Assembly: GCA_903827945.1 (NCBI GenBank)
Contig: CAIKKN010000006.1
Location: forward strand, 1-64,000
DNA from: an uncultured Actinomycetes bacterium
GTDB taxonomy: Bacteria > Actinomycetota > Actinomycetes > Nanopelagicales > Nanopelagicaceae
Direction: 5' to 3'
Length of the DNA stretch: 64,000 bases
Numbering within the stretch: the stretch's first letter is position 1; the number at the start of each line of letters is the position of its first letter. Shown in pieces: positions 8,152 to 16,268 of the stretch. The notes under the pieces were generated by a model. It searched no databases. It saw only the letters and a list, made by a program, of their open reading frames with translations, and was not told where the DNA came from. Both the position numbers and the translations under genes were made by a program.

Positions 8152-9015
8152 ATGAATGAGACCGTTTTGGAGCCGTCAGAAAGCTCTCCTGTTGCCGGTT
8201 CATCGTTCTCACTCCATTTGAGCAACTTCCAAGGCCCATTTGATTTACTCCTACAGCTGATTTCTAAGCACAAAATGGATGTCACGGAAGTGGCACTGGG
8301 CGCGGTCACCGACGAATTTATCGCCTACATCAAGGGCGTAGAGGGCGGAAAAGCAGGCTGGGACCTCGATGAGACCACAGAGTTCCTCGTTGTCGCAGCG
8401 ACCCTTTTAGACCTAAAAGCGGCCAGACTGTTGCCGTCCGGAGAGATTGAAGATGAAGCAGACTTAGCTCTCCTGGAAGCGAGAGATCTGCTCTTTGCCA
8501 GACTCCTTCAATACAGAGCGTTTAAGGAAATTGCAGCGATTTTCAGTGCGAGATTTGAGGTACAAGAGAAGACCTTCCCGCGGACCGTTGCGCTAGATCC
8601 TCAATTCGCCGAGCTTTTGCCTGAAGTCCTCATAGGTGTCACTCCTGCTCGTTTTGCAGCCCTTGCTCAACGTGCTTTGGCGCCCAAGGTTCCGCTGACT
8701 TTGAATACTGAACATATTCACAGTCCAACAGTGAATGTAGGCGAGGAAGCGGTGAAGATAGTCGATACCCTGCGCAAGCATGGTCGCGCAAGCTTTAGGT
8801 CACTTATCGCCGATGCCGAATCAACGCTTATGGTTGTGTCCCGCTTTCTAGCGATTCTTGAGCTCTACCGTGAAGGTGTTGTCCGGTTTGAGCAAGTAGT
8901 GGCGTTGGGCGAGTTGCAAATAACATGGGCAGGAACAGCCGAAGGTGATGTCCTTGTGAGTGATGAGTTTGATGTTCCTCAGGGAACTATTGACGATGAG
9001 ACAGAAGAGGAATAA
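8152..9015 (+). CDS. scpA: segregation and condensation protein A (kleisin)
   Basis: Kleisin subunit that bridges the SMC heads with ScpB to form the bacterial condensin. The 287-residue protein has the N-terminal helix-turn region FQGPFDLLLQLISKHKMDV, a long acidic middle, and a C-terminal winged-helix that would bind the other SMC head. ATG 8152 follows a -10-like TATGTT by six nt. The stop TAA abuts the scpB ATG at 9016, so the pair is one operon, as in nearly all bacteria that have it. Confidence 0.95.
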   Translation: MNETVLEPSESSPVAGSSFSLHLSNFQGPFDLLLQLISKHKMDVTEVALGAVTDEFIAYIKGVEGGKAGWDLDETTEFLVVAATLLDLKAARLLPSGEIEDEADLALLEARDLLFARLLQYRAFKEIAAIFSARFEVQEKTFPRTVALDPQFAELLPEVLIGVTPARFAALAQRALAPKVPLTLNTEHIHSPTVNVGEEAVKIVDTLRKHGRASFRSLIADAESTLMVVSRFLAILELYREGVVRFEQVVALGELQITWAGTAEGDVLVSDEFDVPQGTIDDETEEE

Positions 9016-9573
9016 ATGTCTAAAGTAAAACTTAAGAGGTCTCTAGAAGCCGTCCTGATGGTCGTTGATGAACCAGTTTCTGAGATCGTATTAGCTCAAA
9101 TCACCGAAGTGCCTACCGAGGAAGTAATCGCGGAATTGCACGAGATGGCGGCTTCATACGAAGCCGAGGGTCGAGGATTTCAACTCCGAGCCATTGCTGG
9201 GGGCTGGCGCTTCTATAGCCATCCGGAGCAGTCACCGATTGTCGAAAAGTTCGTTCTAGACGGCCAACAGTCAAGACTCACGCAAGCCGCTCTTGAGACA
9301 CTGGCAGTTATCGCGTATCGCCAACCTGTTTCCAGGGCGAGAGTTGGTGCCATACGTGGCGTCAATGTTGAAGCAGTGATGAAGACGCTCATCACACGTG
9401 GTTTAGTGGAAGAGTCGGGGATTGAGCATGAAACTGGAGCGATTTTATATAAAACCACCTCCGTCTTTCTGGAAAAGGTAGGGGTAAATTCGATTGATGA
9501 TCTTCCAGCTCTAGCTCCCTTCCTTCCGGATACTGACGGGCTGGACGAGATTCTGGCTTCTCTCACCGAGTAA
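9016..9573 (+). CDS. scpB: segregation and condensation protein B
   Basis: Partner of ScpA in the SMC condensin complex. The 185-residue protein is two winged-helix domains: LEAVLMVVDEPVS in the first and LETLAVIAYRQPVSRARVGA plus the NVEAVMKTLITRGLVEE stretch in the second, which are the most conserved parts of the family. It directly follows scpA with no gap and precedes rluB, the order found across Gram-positive bacteria. Confidence 0.95.
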   Translation: MSKVKLKRSLEAVLMVVDEPVSEIVLAQITEVPTEEVIAELHEMAASYEAEGRGFQLRAIAGGWRFYSHPEQSPIVEKFVLDGQQSRLTQAALETLAVIAYRQPVSRARVGAIRGVNVEAVMKTLITRGLVEESGIEHETGAILYKTTSVFLEKVGVNSIDDLPALAPFLPDTDGLDEILASLTE

Positions 9574-9613
9574 TAACCCTCAATTGGCTCTTTAGGGCTA
9601 ATGGTCGTAGAGT

Positions 9614-9637
9614 TCCTCTCCTAACGAATCGAGAGGA
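9614..9637 (+). promoter_or_regulatory. hairpin covering the rluB ribosome binding site
   Basis: TCCTCTC (9614-9620) pairs perfectly with GAGAGGA (9631-9637) around a 10-nt loop. The right arm contains the only purine-rich GAGG ahead of the rluB ATG at 9647, so the stem could limit translation of rluB. It has no T-tract and so is unlikely to be a terminator. Confidence 0.35.
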
Positions 9638-9646
9638 TTCCGGAAC

Positions 9647-10378
9647 ATGGAAGTACGTCTACAAAAAGCGCTAGCCGATGCTGGGGTAGCAAGTCGCCGA
9701 GCATGCGAAGATCTGATCACTTCTGGTCGGGTAAGTGTCAATGGAGTCCAAATAACCACTCTAGGTAGCAAAGTTGACCCGGAAAACGTTGAACTAGCAG
9801 TTGATGGTGAGACAGTTTCTGTAAATAAGTCTAAAACTTACCTACTATTTAATAAGCCTGCGGGTGTTCTGTCCACGATGTCTGACCCCGAAGGACGCCC
9901 ATGCCTTGGTGATTACTTCTCCGATCGTAATGAGCGACTTTTCCACGTAGGTCGTTTGGATAAGGAGAGTGAAGGACTTATCGTTTTGACAAATGATGGC
10001 GAAATCGCGCACCGAGCAACACACCCTTCATACGGTTTGGTCAAGAAGTATTTGGTTGAAATCGAGGGTCATTTAAGCGCAGCTGCGGCACAAGAATTGC
10101 GATCTGGAATTCGCTTAGAGGACGGTTTGGCTAGAGCACTTGAGGTTACCGTTCTTCGAGAACCAACACCTAAAAACGCTTGGATTGAGATATCGATTCA
10201 TGAAGGCCGATACCACATCGTACGTCGAATGTTTGAGGAGCTGGAGTTGCCGGTCTTGAGATTGATACGAACCGAGTTTGGACCTCTGAATGTAGGGGAG
10301 ACGAAAGTGGGTCGATGGAGACATATGAATCAGGGAGAGATTGAAAATCTTTTTACCCTTTTAAAGTTAAATCGATAA
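9647..10378 (+). CDS. rluB: 23S rRNA pseudouridine synthase (RluB/RsuA family)
   Basis: Converts a uridine of the large-subunit rRNA (U2605 in E. coli RluB) to pseudouridine. Residues 1-60 are an S4 RNA-binding domain (RLQKALADAGVASRR...GRVSVNG); the catalytic domain has NKPAGVLST (69-77) and the active-site Asp105 in GRLDKESEGL. Length 243 is normal. It follows scpB after a 73-nt spacer with a hairpin over its ribosome-binding site. Actinobacteria keep this gene between scpB and cmk. Exact target position is inferred from the family. Confidence 0.93.
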   Translation: MEVRLQKALADAGVASRRACEDLITSGRVSVNGVQITTLGSKVDPENVELAVDGETVSVNKSKTYLLFNKPAGVLSTMSDPEGRPCLGDYFSDRNERLFHVGRLDKESEGLIVLTNDGEIAHRATHPSYGLVKKYLVEIEGHLSAAAAQELRSGIRLEDGLARALEVTVLREPTPKNAWIEISIHEGRYHIVRRMFEELELPVLRLIRTEFGPLNVGETKVGRWRHMNQGEIENLFTLLKLNR

Positions 10379-10410
10379 ATCGCAATCAAAAATACCTATT
10401 TATAGATAAA

Positions 10411-10629
10411 ATGATTATTACAATGCCGCCAGAAAAACGATTTGTAAACAATATTAAGCACGGATTGCTGGTAACAAACCGTTTTATCGATAATGTTCAT
10501 AATGGGCATATGCCCGACGGAAAAAGAGTCGACATTAGTAAAAATACATTTGTCAATAAAACTAAATATGTATGTAACTATTTAAATATAATCGATAGAA
10601 GCGAGCTGAAGGGTAGAATTTACTTATGA
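10411..10629 (+). CDS. unrecognised 72-residue ORF in an AT-rich island before aroH
   Basis: I do not recognise this protein. It starts at ATG 10411 (or ATG 10423) and its TGA overlaps the aroH start codon as ATGA, the same coupling seen between real genes in this window. The product is basic and Asn/Ile/Lys-rich, with no membrane segment and no known motif. The DNA from 10379 to 10625 is visibly more AT-rich than both neighbours. It contains a 16-nt imperfect inverted repeat (10434-10449 with 10470-10485, 13 matches) and the perfect palindrome GGGCATATGCCC (10504-10515), so a structured leader RNA for aroH is an alternative reading. No ribosome binding site is clear. Confidence 0.4.
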   Translation: MIITMPPEKRFVNNIKHGLLVTNRFIDNVHNGHMPDGKRVDISKNTFVNKTKYVCNYLNIIDRSELKGRIYL

Positions 10630-10988
10630 AGGTAAGAGCGATACGTGGAGCAACTCAGCTAGATGCCGATACGCCGGAGGCGATGCGCGAGGCAGTCGTT
10701 GAGCTTCTTGGCGCAATTTTCGCTGAGAATGAGCTATCAGTAGATGATTTGATATCCGTCTTCTTCACGGCTACCCCGGATATCCATTCTGATTTCCCAG
10801 CTGCTGCTGCCAGAACTTTAGATCTTGGAGCCGTCCCTCTTATTTGCGCACAAGAGCTTGATATTGCCGGCGCCCTTCCGCTAGTCGTAAGGGTCATGGT
10901 TCACGCATATTCCAACAGAAACCACACTGAAATTAAGCATATTTACCGCCGTGGCGCACAATCTTTGCGTAAAGATATCGCGCAGTAA
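10626..10988 (+). CDS. aroH: monofunctional chorismate mutase, AroH class
   Basis: Rearranges chorismate to prephenate, the first step toward phenylalanine and tyrosine. The 120-residue protein belongs to the trimeric AroH fold: RGATQLDADTPEAM at the N-terminus, FTATPDIHSDFPAAAAR, and the PLICAQELDIAGALP segment, then HAYSNR, all typical of Bacillus-type AroH. It is directly followed by tyrA (5 nt), so chorismate mutase and prephenate dehydrogenase are co-expressed. Start ATG 10626 overlaps the preceding small ORF. Confidence 0.94.
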   Translation: MKVRAIRGATQLDADTPEAMREAVVELLGAIFAENELSVDDLISVFFTATPDIHSDFPAAAARTLDLGAVPLICAQELDIAGALPLVVRVMVHAYSNRNHTEIKHIYRRGAQSLRKDIAQ

Positions 10989-10993
10989 CCTCG

Positions 10994-12055
10994 ATGAAGA
11001 TACATATTGTGGGGGCGGGGCTCATCGGCACATCGATTGGCCTGGCTCTGAAGCAACGCGGTGACACAGTCACATTCGCGGATACGAATGTGGAGCATCT
11101 GCAATTTGCGCGAGACTTGGTCGGAGTTCCTTCAGAAGGGGGCAATCCAAGCCTGGTCATCGTTGCCACACCGCCTGCGGGAGTCTTCTCCGCTCTCAAA
11201 GAACAATTTTCAATCAACCCTCAAGCTATGTTTATAGAAATCAGTGGTTTAAAGTCTGAACTTCTACTGCAAGTTGAAGAATTACCGGAATTAGCACGAA
11301 GATTTTGCGGGACCCATCCCATGGCAGGCAGGGAGTTGTCGGGACCGACAGCCGCCCGAGCTGATCTCTTCCAAGGTGCAACGTGGATAATCACTCCAAC
11401 TGCGCTTACTGACGATGAGGTCCTGGAAGCCGCGAAAAATATCGCCCTGGAACTTGGTTCAGTCGTTCGAGTCGTGGGGGCCAATAAGCATGATGAATTG
11501 ATCTCCGGTGTTTCACACCTGCCACAAGCGGTCAGCACAATTCTTGCACGCACATTGTCTACAAAGAGCGAAGAAGAATTGGGGTTGGCTGGGCAAGGTC
11601 TACGAGACCTCACCCGACTTGCTGATAGCAACCCAAAACTCTGGGCGGATTTACTTATTCGAAATCGAAGCAATGTCATTCAAGACCTGCGAAAGGTCGC
11701 GAGTGAGATTGAGGGAATGCTGGCGCATCTTGAGTCAGAGAATGAGTCTGCATTGGAAGAATTCATTCGCGACGGTGGCGCTGCGAAATCTCGGATTCCA
11801 GGCAAGCATGGCGGAAAATCGCGTGAATATGTCTACCTCCCAATCGTGATCGAAGATAAAGCTGGTCAACTCGCTGCAATTTTTGATGAGTGTGCAGCCG
11901 CCGGAGTGAACGTGGAAGATCTATTTATAGAGCACAGCCCCGGTCAGGAAACTGGATTAATTACGTTGGCACTTTCTCAAGATGACGCAAACATCTTGCG
12001 TCCACATCTTGTCGAGAAGAATTGGCGAGTGCACGGTATTCGTGCAAATCGCTAA
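10994..12055 (+). CDS. tyrA: prephenate dehydrogenase with ACT domain
   Basis: Oxidises prephenate to 4-hydroxyphenylpyruvate with NAD(P) in tyrosine synthesis. The 353-residue protein has a Rossmann fold opening GAGLIGTSIGLAL (6-18), the catalytic GTHPMAGRE motif and downstream helical domain, and a C-terminal ACT domain (about residues 275-345, containing DKAGQLAAIFDECAAAGVNV) that likely gives feedback inhibition by tyrosine. It lies immediately after aroH. Confidence 0.94.
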   Translation: MKIHIVGAGLIGTSIGLALKQRGDTVTFADTNVEHLQFARDLVGVPSEGGNPSLVIVATPPAGVFSALKEQFSINPQAMFIEISGLKSELLLQVEELPELARRFCGTHPMAGRELSGPTAARADLFQGATWIITPTALTDDEVLEAAKNIALELGSVVRVVGANKHDELISGVSHLPQAVSTILARTLSTKSEEELGLAGQGLRDLTRLADSNPKLWADLLIRNRSNVIQDLRKVASEIEGMLAHLESENESALEEFIRDGGAAKSRIPGKHGGKSREYVYLPIVIEDKAGQLAAIFDECAAAGVNVEDLFIEHSPGQETGLITLALSQDDANILRPHLVEKNWRVHGIRANR

Positions 12056-12068
12056 TCAATAGAGAAAG

Positions 12069-12074
12069 TACAGT
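12069..12074 (+). promoter_or_regulatory. -10 box for leaderless cmk-der
   Basis: TACAGT is followed by exactly six nt and then the cmk-der ATG at 12081, inside the 25-nt gap after tyrA. No Shine-Dalgarno precedes the ATG, so a leaderless transcript is likely. Inferred. Confidence 0.5.
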
Positions 12075-12080
12075 TAACTT

Positions 12081-14045
12081 ATGAATAATGTTGTTGTAGC
12101 GATTGACGGTCCGAGTGGATCTGGTAAGTCCTCGACAGCGAAGGCGATAGCTCGTCGAGCCAATTGGAGCTATTTAGATACCGGCGCGCTTTACAGAGCC
12201 ATAACCTGGCTAGGCCTTGAAAATAATTGTGAAGATGAAGATCTACTTGTCGATTTAGCCACCAAAAATGAGATTTCAATTAGTACGGATCCGAACGCTC
12301 CACGCATATTTGTGGATGGAGCAGATATCACTGATGTGATCAGAACTCTAAGAATTACAGATAAAGTTTCGCAATTTGCACGTATGCCGCGAGTAAGAGA
12401 ATATTTAGTTGGCCTTCAACAAGCAATCATCGAATCTGCGCACGCTGGAATTGTTGTGGAAGGTCGCGATATTGGAACTGTTGTTGCACCCGATGCGCAA
12501 CTAAAGATATTTCTCTATGCCGATTTGAAGTCACGCACTGATAGGCGTGAAATTGAAATGGACGAGAAGGTATCAACCGAAAGAGTTGCAGAATCACTTG
12601 AGTCACGCGATTCAATTGATATGAGTCGAGCTATTTCCCCCTTGCGCCCTGCAGAAGATGCGCTAGAAATTGACTCCAGTAACCTTAATTTGGACGAAGT
12701 TGTCGATGTCATTTGGGGATGGCTTGGCGAGCGAAGCCTTCTTGGTTTACCGAAAGTGGCGATTATTGGTAGGCCAAATGTTGGAAAATCCACCTTGGTC
12801 AACAGAATTATTGGACGTCGGGAAGCAATTGTTGAGGATACGCCTGGAGTTACTCGCGATCGCGTGAAGTACGAAGCCGAATGGAATGGTCGACGTTTCA
12901 TACTTATTGACACCGGTGGCTGGGAAGTAAAGCCGGAAGGAATTTCGCAGAAAATTACTGCAGGGGCCGAGATGGCTATTGCAGAAGCAGATTTGATTCT
13001 CTTCGTTGTCGATGTACAAATTGGTGCTTTAGATGAGGACGATTCCCTGATTGATCTGCTTCGTCGAAGTGGCAAAGAGACAATTCTTGTGGCAAACAAA
13101 GTTGATAGTGATGTTGATGAAGCAGATGCTCACGCACTATGGAATTTGGGACTTGACCAACCGTATTTTGTTTCGGCGCTGCACGGTCGAGGCGCAGGTG
13201 ATTTGCTGGACATCGTGATGGAGAAGCTTCCGGAAGTTGGAAGTGAATTAGCTGACGATGGTTATCGTCGCATTGCATTGGTTGGACGCCCAAATGTTGG
13301 AAAGTCGAGTCTTCTAAATATTTTGGCTGGAGAGTCAAGAGTTCTAGTTGATGATGTAGCCGGTACAACTCGCGATCCAGTTGATGAGTTGATTGAGTTT
13401 GGTGGAACCACATGGCGCTTTATCGATACAGCTGGTATTCGAAAGCGCGCGATTTACGATAGCGGCACCGACTACTACGCAAGTTTGCGAACTGCGGCCG
13501 CCTTAGATAGAGCAGAAGTGGCAGTAATTATTCTTGATGCTTCGATTCCATTAACTGAGCAAGATCTACGAGTAATCACTATGGCCGAAGAAGCTGGTCG
13601 AGCAATGGTTCTGGTCATGAATAAGTGGGACATGGTTGATGAAGAGCGTCAGATTCAATTAGAGAAGGAACTCGATCGTAACCTTGAAAGATATCCGTGG
13701 GTACAACGCGTCAATCTTTCAGCAAAGACTGGATGGCACCGTGACCGCCTGGCTCCTGCACTTCGCACGGCAATAAAGGGTTGGGAAACTCGTGTCCCAA
13801 CATCCAAACTCAACTCCTTCCTGGGAGCGCTTATCTCTGCAACGCCGCCTCCGGTTCGAAGCGGCAAACAACCAAAGATTCGATTCGCAACCCAAGTACA
13901 AATTTCTCCGCCTAAATTTGTCCTATTCTCGAGCGAATGGGTAGAAGTTGCATACCGTCGTTTCATTGAACGACGCCTGCGCGAGGAGTTTGGCTTCAGC
14001 GGAAGTCCGATTGAAGTAGCAATTAAGGTGCGAGAGAAGGACTAG
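12081..14045 (+). CDS. cmk-der: bifunctional cytidylate kinase / GTPase Der
   Basis: One 654-residue chain joining two enzymes that are adjacent genes in mycobacteria. Residues 1 to about 215 are cytidylate kinase (P-loop [24 protein letters not shown]), which phosphorylates CMP and dCMP. The rest is Der/EngA with two GTPase domains ([10 protein letters not shown] and [10 protein letters not shown], each with a DTxG motif and an NKxD motif) and a C-terminal KH-like domain, needed for 50S ribosome assembly. No stop lies between the halves. The fusion is known in several actinobacteria, so it is not unusual in itself. Confidence 0.96.
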   Translation: MNNVVVAIDGPSGSGKSSTAKAIARRANWSYLDTGALYRAITWLGLENNCEDEDLLVDLATKNEISISTDPNAPRIFVDGADITDVIRTLRITDKVSQFARMPRVREYLVGLQQAIIESAHAGIVVEGRDIGTVVAPDAQLKIFLYADLKSRTDRREIEMDEKVSTERVAESLESRDSIDMSRAISPLRPAEDALEIDSSNLNLDEVVDVIWGWLGERSLLGLPKVAIIGRPNVGKSTLVNRIIGRREAIVEDTPGVTRDRVKYEAEWNGRRFILIDTGGWEVKPEGISQKITAGAEMAIAEADLILFVVDVQIGALDEDDSLIDLLRRSGKETILVANKVDSDVDEADAHALWNLGLDQPYFVSALHGRGAGDLLDIVMEKLPEVGSELADDGYRRIALVGRPNVGKSSLLNILAGESRVLVDDVAGTTRDPVDELIEFGGTTWRFIDTAGIRKRAIYDSGTDYYASLRTAAALDRAEVAVIILDASIPLTEQDLRVITMAEEAGRAMVLVMNKWDMVDEERQIQLEKELDRNLERYPWVQRVNLSAKTGWHRDRLAPALRTAIKGWETRVPTSKLNSFLGALISATPPPVRSGKQPKIRFATQVQISPPKFVLFSSEWVEVAYRRFIERRLREEFGFSGSPIEVAIKVREKD

Positions 14046-14049
14046 CGTC

Positions 14050-14610
14050 ATGGAAGGCAGCCCTCAAGCAACGAATCGCATTCTGACCATCCCGAATGGT
14101 TTGACGCTCCTACGCGCTTTTGGAATCCCGATATTTTTATGGCTTTATCTCTCCGAACATCTCAAGGGTTGGGCTTTTGTAGTGCTCGTCGTTGGAGCCG
14201 CCACAGATTATTTTGATGGCAAACTAGCAAGAGCGCTCAAGCAAGAGAGCAATCTTGGAGCGATGATGGATCCAGCCATTGACCGCGCCTACGTTGCAGC
14301 GACAGTTATCGCGCTGGCTCTTCGTGAGGTTATACCTTGGTGGTTGGTGGGAATTCTTGTCGCCAGAGATTTATGGATGGCCCTCGCGCTTGCAATCAAG
14401 AAGTCAAGGACTGGTTCGGTCTTTGCCGTCACCTACCTTGGAAAAGCTGCAACATTTAATCTTCTCTATGCTTTCCCTTTTCTACTGCTGGGTGGGGAGA
14501 GTGGGATTTCGCGATTCTTTTACATAGCAGGCTGGGCGTTCGTGTTTTGGGGAGTTGGTCTTTACCTATTCACTGCGCTGCAATACAGTTCCGATGCTTT
14601 GAAAAACTGA
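14050..14610 (+). CDS. CDP-alcohol phosphatidyltransferase family membrane protein
   Basis: Membrane enzyme of 186 residues that moves a phosphatidyl or similar group from a CDP-lipid to an alcohol. The family signature is complete: D-x-x-D-G-x-x-A-R then G-x-x-x-D-x-x-x-D, seen in DYFDGKLARAL ... LGAMMDPAIDR. About five transmembrane helices. It occupies the place of pgsA2 upstream of gcvH in mycobacteria. The acceptor (glycerol phosphate, inositol phosphate or other) cannot be told from sequence. Starts 4 nt after cmk-der. Confidence 0.88.
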   Translation: MEGSPQATNRILTIPNGLTLLRAFGIPIFLWLYLSEHLKGWAFVVLVVGAATDYFDGKLARALKQESNLGAMMDPAIDRAYVAATVIALALREVIPWWLVGILVARDLWMALALAIKKSRTGSVFAVTYLGKAATFNLLYAFPFLLLGGESGISRFFYIAGWAFVFWGVGLYLFTALQYSSDALKN

Positions 14611-14629
14611 TACGACCACCTCGTATAAC
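14610..14629 (+). promoter_or_regulatory. dyad and -10 box upstream of gcvH
   Basis: ATACGA (14610-14615) pairs perfectly with TCGTAT (14621-14626) over a 5-nt loop. The right arm runs into TATAAC (14624-14629), a plausible -10 box with a short leader to the gcvH start and its AAAGG. A regulator binding the dyad would block the promoter. Seen as sequence; function inferred. Confidence 0.35.
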
Positions 14630-14643
14630 TAACTGAAAGGTTA

Positions 14644-15024
14644 ATGATGTCTAACACCCCCGAGAACGTTCACTATACAAAAGAGCATGAGTGGGTTTTG
14701 GATAATCCAGATGGTTCAGTTCGCATAGGAATTACGGACTACGCACAAGGGGCGTTAGGTGACATCGTCTATATACAACTTCCGAAAGTTAATCAAGTTG
14801 TAAAAGGTGGAGCCGTATGCGGAGAAGTCGAGTCAACGAAGAGCGTTTCTGAAATTTATGCACCTGTTGGCGGAACAGTTGTGCGCGTAAACGAGAAGTT
14901 GGAGAGCAATCCTGAACTTATTAACTCCGATCCGTACGGAGAGGGTTGGATTGCCGAGATTTCAAATGTTGACCGGTCCGAACCTCTACTTTCAGCAGGG
15001 GAGTACGGAGCTCTCACGGCTTGA
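14644..15024 (+). CDS. gcvH: glycine cleavage system H protein
   Basis: Lipoylated carrier that shuttles the aminomethyl group between P, T and L proteins of the glycine cleavage system. The 126-residue protein has the lipoyl domain with acceptor Lys66 in VESTKSVSEIYAP and the typical start YTKEHEWV. ATG 14644 or 14647, both after AAAGG. Gene order gcvH-garA-ftsR-DUF151-merR-gcvP follows the mycobacterial locus; gcvT and the L protein are not in this window. Confidence 0.96.
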   Translation: MMSNTPENVHYTKEHEWVLDNPDGSVRIGITDYAQGALGDIVYIQLPKVNQVVKGGAVCGEVESTKSVSEIYAPVGGTVVRVNEKLESNPELINSDPYGEGWIAEISNVDRSEPLLSAGEYGALTA

Positions 15025-15097
15025 CCTCGGGCGGCGGCATGAATAGTGTCAGCCTCTAGTAGACCTGAAGGCGTTTTCGAGTAGAAAAGGGGAGAAA

Positions 15098-15544
15098 GTG
15101 AATCAGCCAAGCGATTCCTACAAAGATCTCACCTCCACTATTCATCTCTCAAAATTACGCCCCGTACCTAACGAGCAAAATATCGATTCAATTCTGGAGA
15201 AGATTTCAGAAGAAGATCGTGGAATCGTCTCTGAACTTTCCCCAGAAAAGGCGATGCTTATTGGAGTATCTGGTCCCGCTAAAGGATTTAGATTCTTGCT
15301 AGATAGTTCGGAATCAACAATCGGTCGCGAATTTGGAGCAAGCATTCCTCTAGATGATGTCACGGTTTCCAGAAAACACGCCCGGATTTCTTCACGAGAG
15401 GGAGTGCACACAATTGAGGACTCCAAAAGTTTAAATGGTACTTACGTAAATGCTGTTTCGATTTCTACGCAAGTCTTATCGCAGGGCGATGAGATTCAAA
15501 TAGGAAAATTTAGATTTTATTTCTTTACAGGAAAGGTAAATTAA
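15098..15544 (+). CDS. garA: FHA-domain regulator GarA/OdhI
   Basis: Forkhead-associated protein that in actinobacteria switches 2-oxoglutarate flux by binding OdhA/KGD and glutamate enzymes, controlled by Ser/Thr kinases such as PknB/PknG. The FHA domain fills about residues 50-148: GREFGASIPL, VSRKHARI and SLNGTYVN hold the phospho-Thr-binding Arg, Ser and Asn. The N-terminal tail has Thr/Ser residues (KDLTSTIHLSKL, about 9-20) at the place of the ETTSV phospho-site of mycobacterial GarA, but with a different sequence. Start GTG 15098 follows AGGGGAGAAA. The stop shares a base with the ftsR ATG. Confidence 0.9.
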   Translation: MNQPSDSYKDLTSTIHLSKLRPVPNEQNIDSILEKISEEDRGIVSELSPEKAMLIGVSGPAKGFRFLLDSSESTIGREFGASIPLDDVTVSRKHARISSREGVHTIEDSKSLNGTYVNAVSISTQVLSQGDEIQIGKFRFYFFTGKVN

Positions 15545-16257
15545 TGAGTGTTCCAGCCCGTGCTTATTTAAGCATCGGAGAAGTTTTAGCAAAGCTTCGT
15601 CCCGAGTTCTCTGACATCACAATCTCGAAGATACGATTTTTAGAATCTGAAGGATTGATCGATCCACAGCGGACTCCCTCTGGATATCGTAAATTTACAG
15701 CTTCAGATTTAGAACGTCTTCGCTATGTTCTTCAAGCACAGCGTGATCAGTATTTGCCATTGCGTGTTATTAAAGAAAATTTGGATGCGATGGATCGCGG
15801 ACTTGTACCAGCTGCTACGCCAGGGGGAGTGGCAGGACCTCGTCTTGCAACCGTTGATGGCGACTTCGCGTCGGCACATTTCGCGCAAGAGAGTGAACTT
15901 CGACTTAGTCGTGAAGAACTTTTGGAGTCCTCGAATTTGGATGAGGCAGTTCTCGTTGAGCTTGAGGCTTATGGGCTCGTCGAAATCAAGGGCCGACATT
16001 TTGACGCTGATGCACTAGCAGTGGCGCGCGCAGTGGCGGAGATTGCTGCTTTTGGAATTGAACCTCGACACCTTCGCTCATTTAAGACATCAGCAGACAG
16101 AGAGATAGGTTTAGTGGAGCAAGTAATAACTCCGCTGCTTCGTCAAAAAGGTTCCGACGCGAAGGCGCGTGCCGAAGAAGTGCAAAACGAACTTGCTTCG
16201 CTCTCGATCAGATTGCATGCCTCGCTCGTTCGCGCTGGTCTACACCGCGCTAAGTAA
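15544..16257 (+). CDS. ftsR: MerR-family regulator FtsR
   Basis: DNA-binding regulator of 237 residues. The N-terminal MerR winged helix-turn-helix is clear (SIGEVLAKLRPEF, IRFLESEGLIDPQRTPSGYRKF, then the dimerisation helix), followed by an actinobacterial-specific C-terminal region. The Corynebacterium glutamicum orthologue FtsR activates ftsZ; that role is inferred from gene order and similarity to Rv1828. The ATG overlaps the garA stop by one base (TAATG). Confidence 0.88.
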   Translation: MSVPARAYLSIGEVLAKLRPEFSDITISKIRFLESEGLIDPQRTPSGYRKFTASDLERLRYVLQAQRDQYLPLRVIKENLDAMDRGLVPAATPGGVAGPRLATVDGDFASAHFAQESELRLSREELLESSNLDEAVLVELEAYGLVEIKGRHFDADALAVARAVAEIAAFGIEPRHLRSFKTSADREIGLVEQVITPLLRQKGSDAKARAEEVQNELASLSIRLHASLVRAGLHRAK

Positions 16258-16268
16258 AACCAACAACT

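Noticed and set aside
8091-8309. Longer ParA N-terminus reaching upstream of 8153
   Set aside because: It would lie inside scpA on the opposite strand, and the residues (for example SNGPWKLLKWSEND) are not typical of the family; ATG 8090 has a promoter at the correct distance.
12515-13099. Open frame of 194 codons antisense to cmk-der
   Set aside because: Antisense to a conserved enzyme with complete motifs; low-complexity Ser/Arg/Ile content, no ribosome binding site or family pattern.
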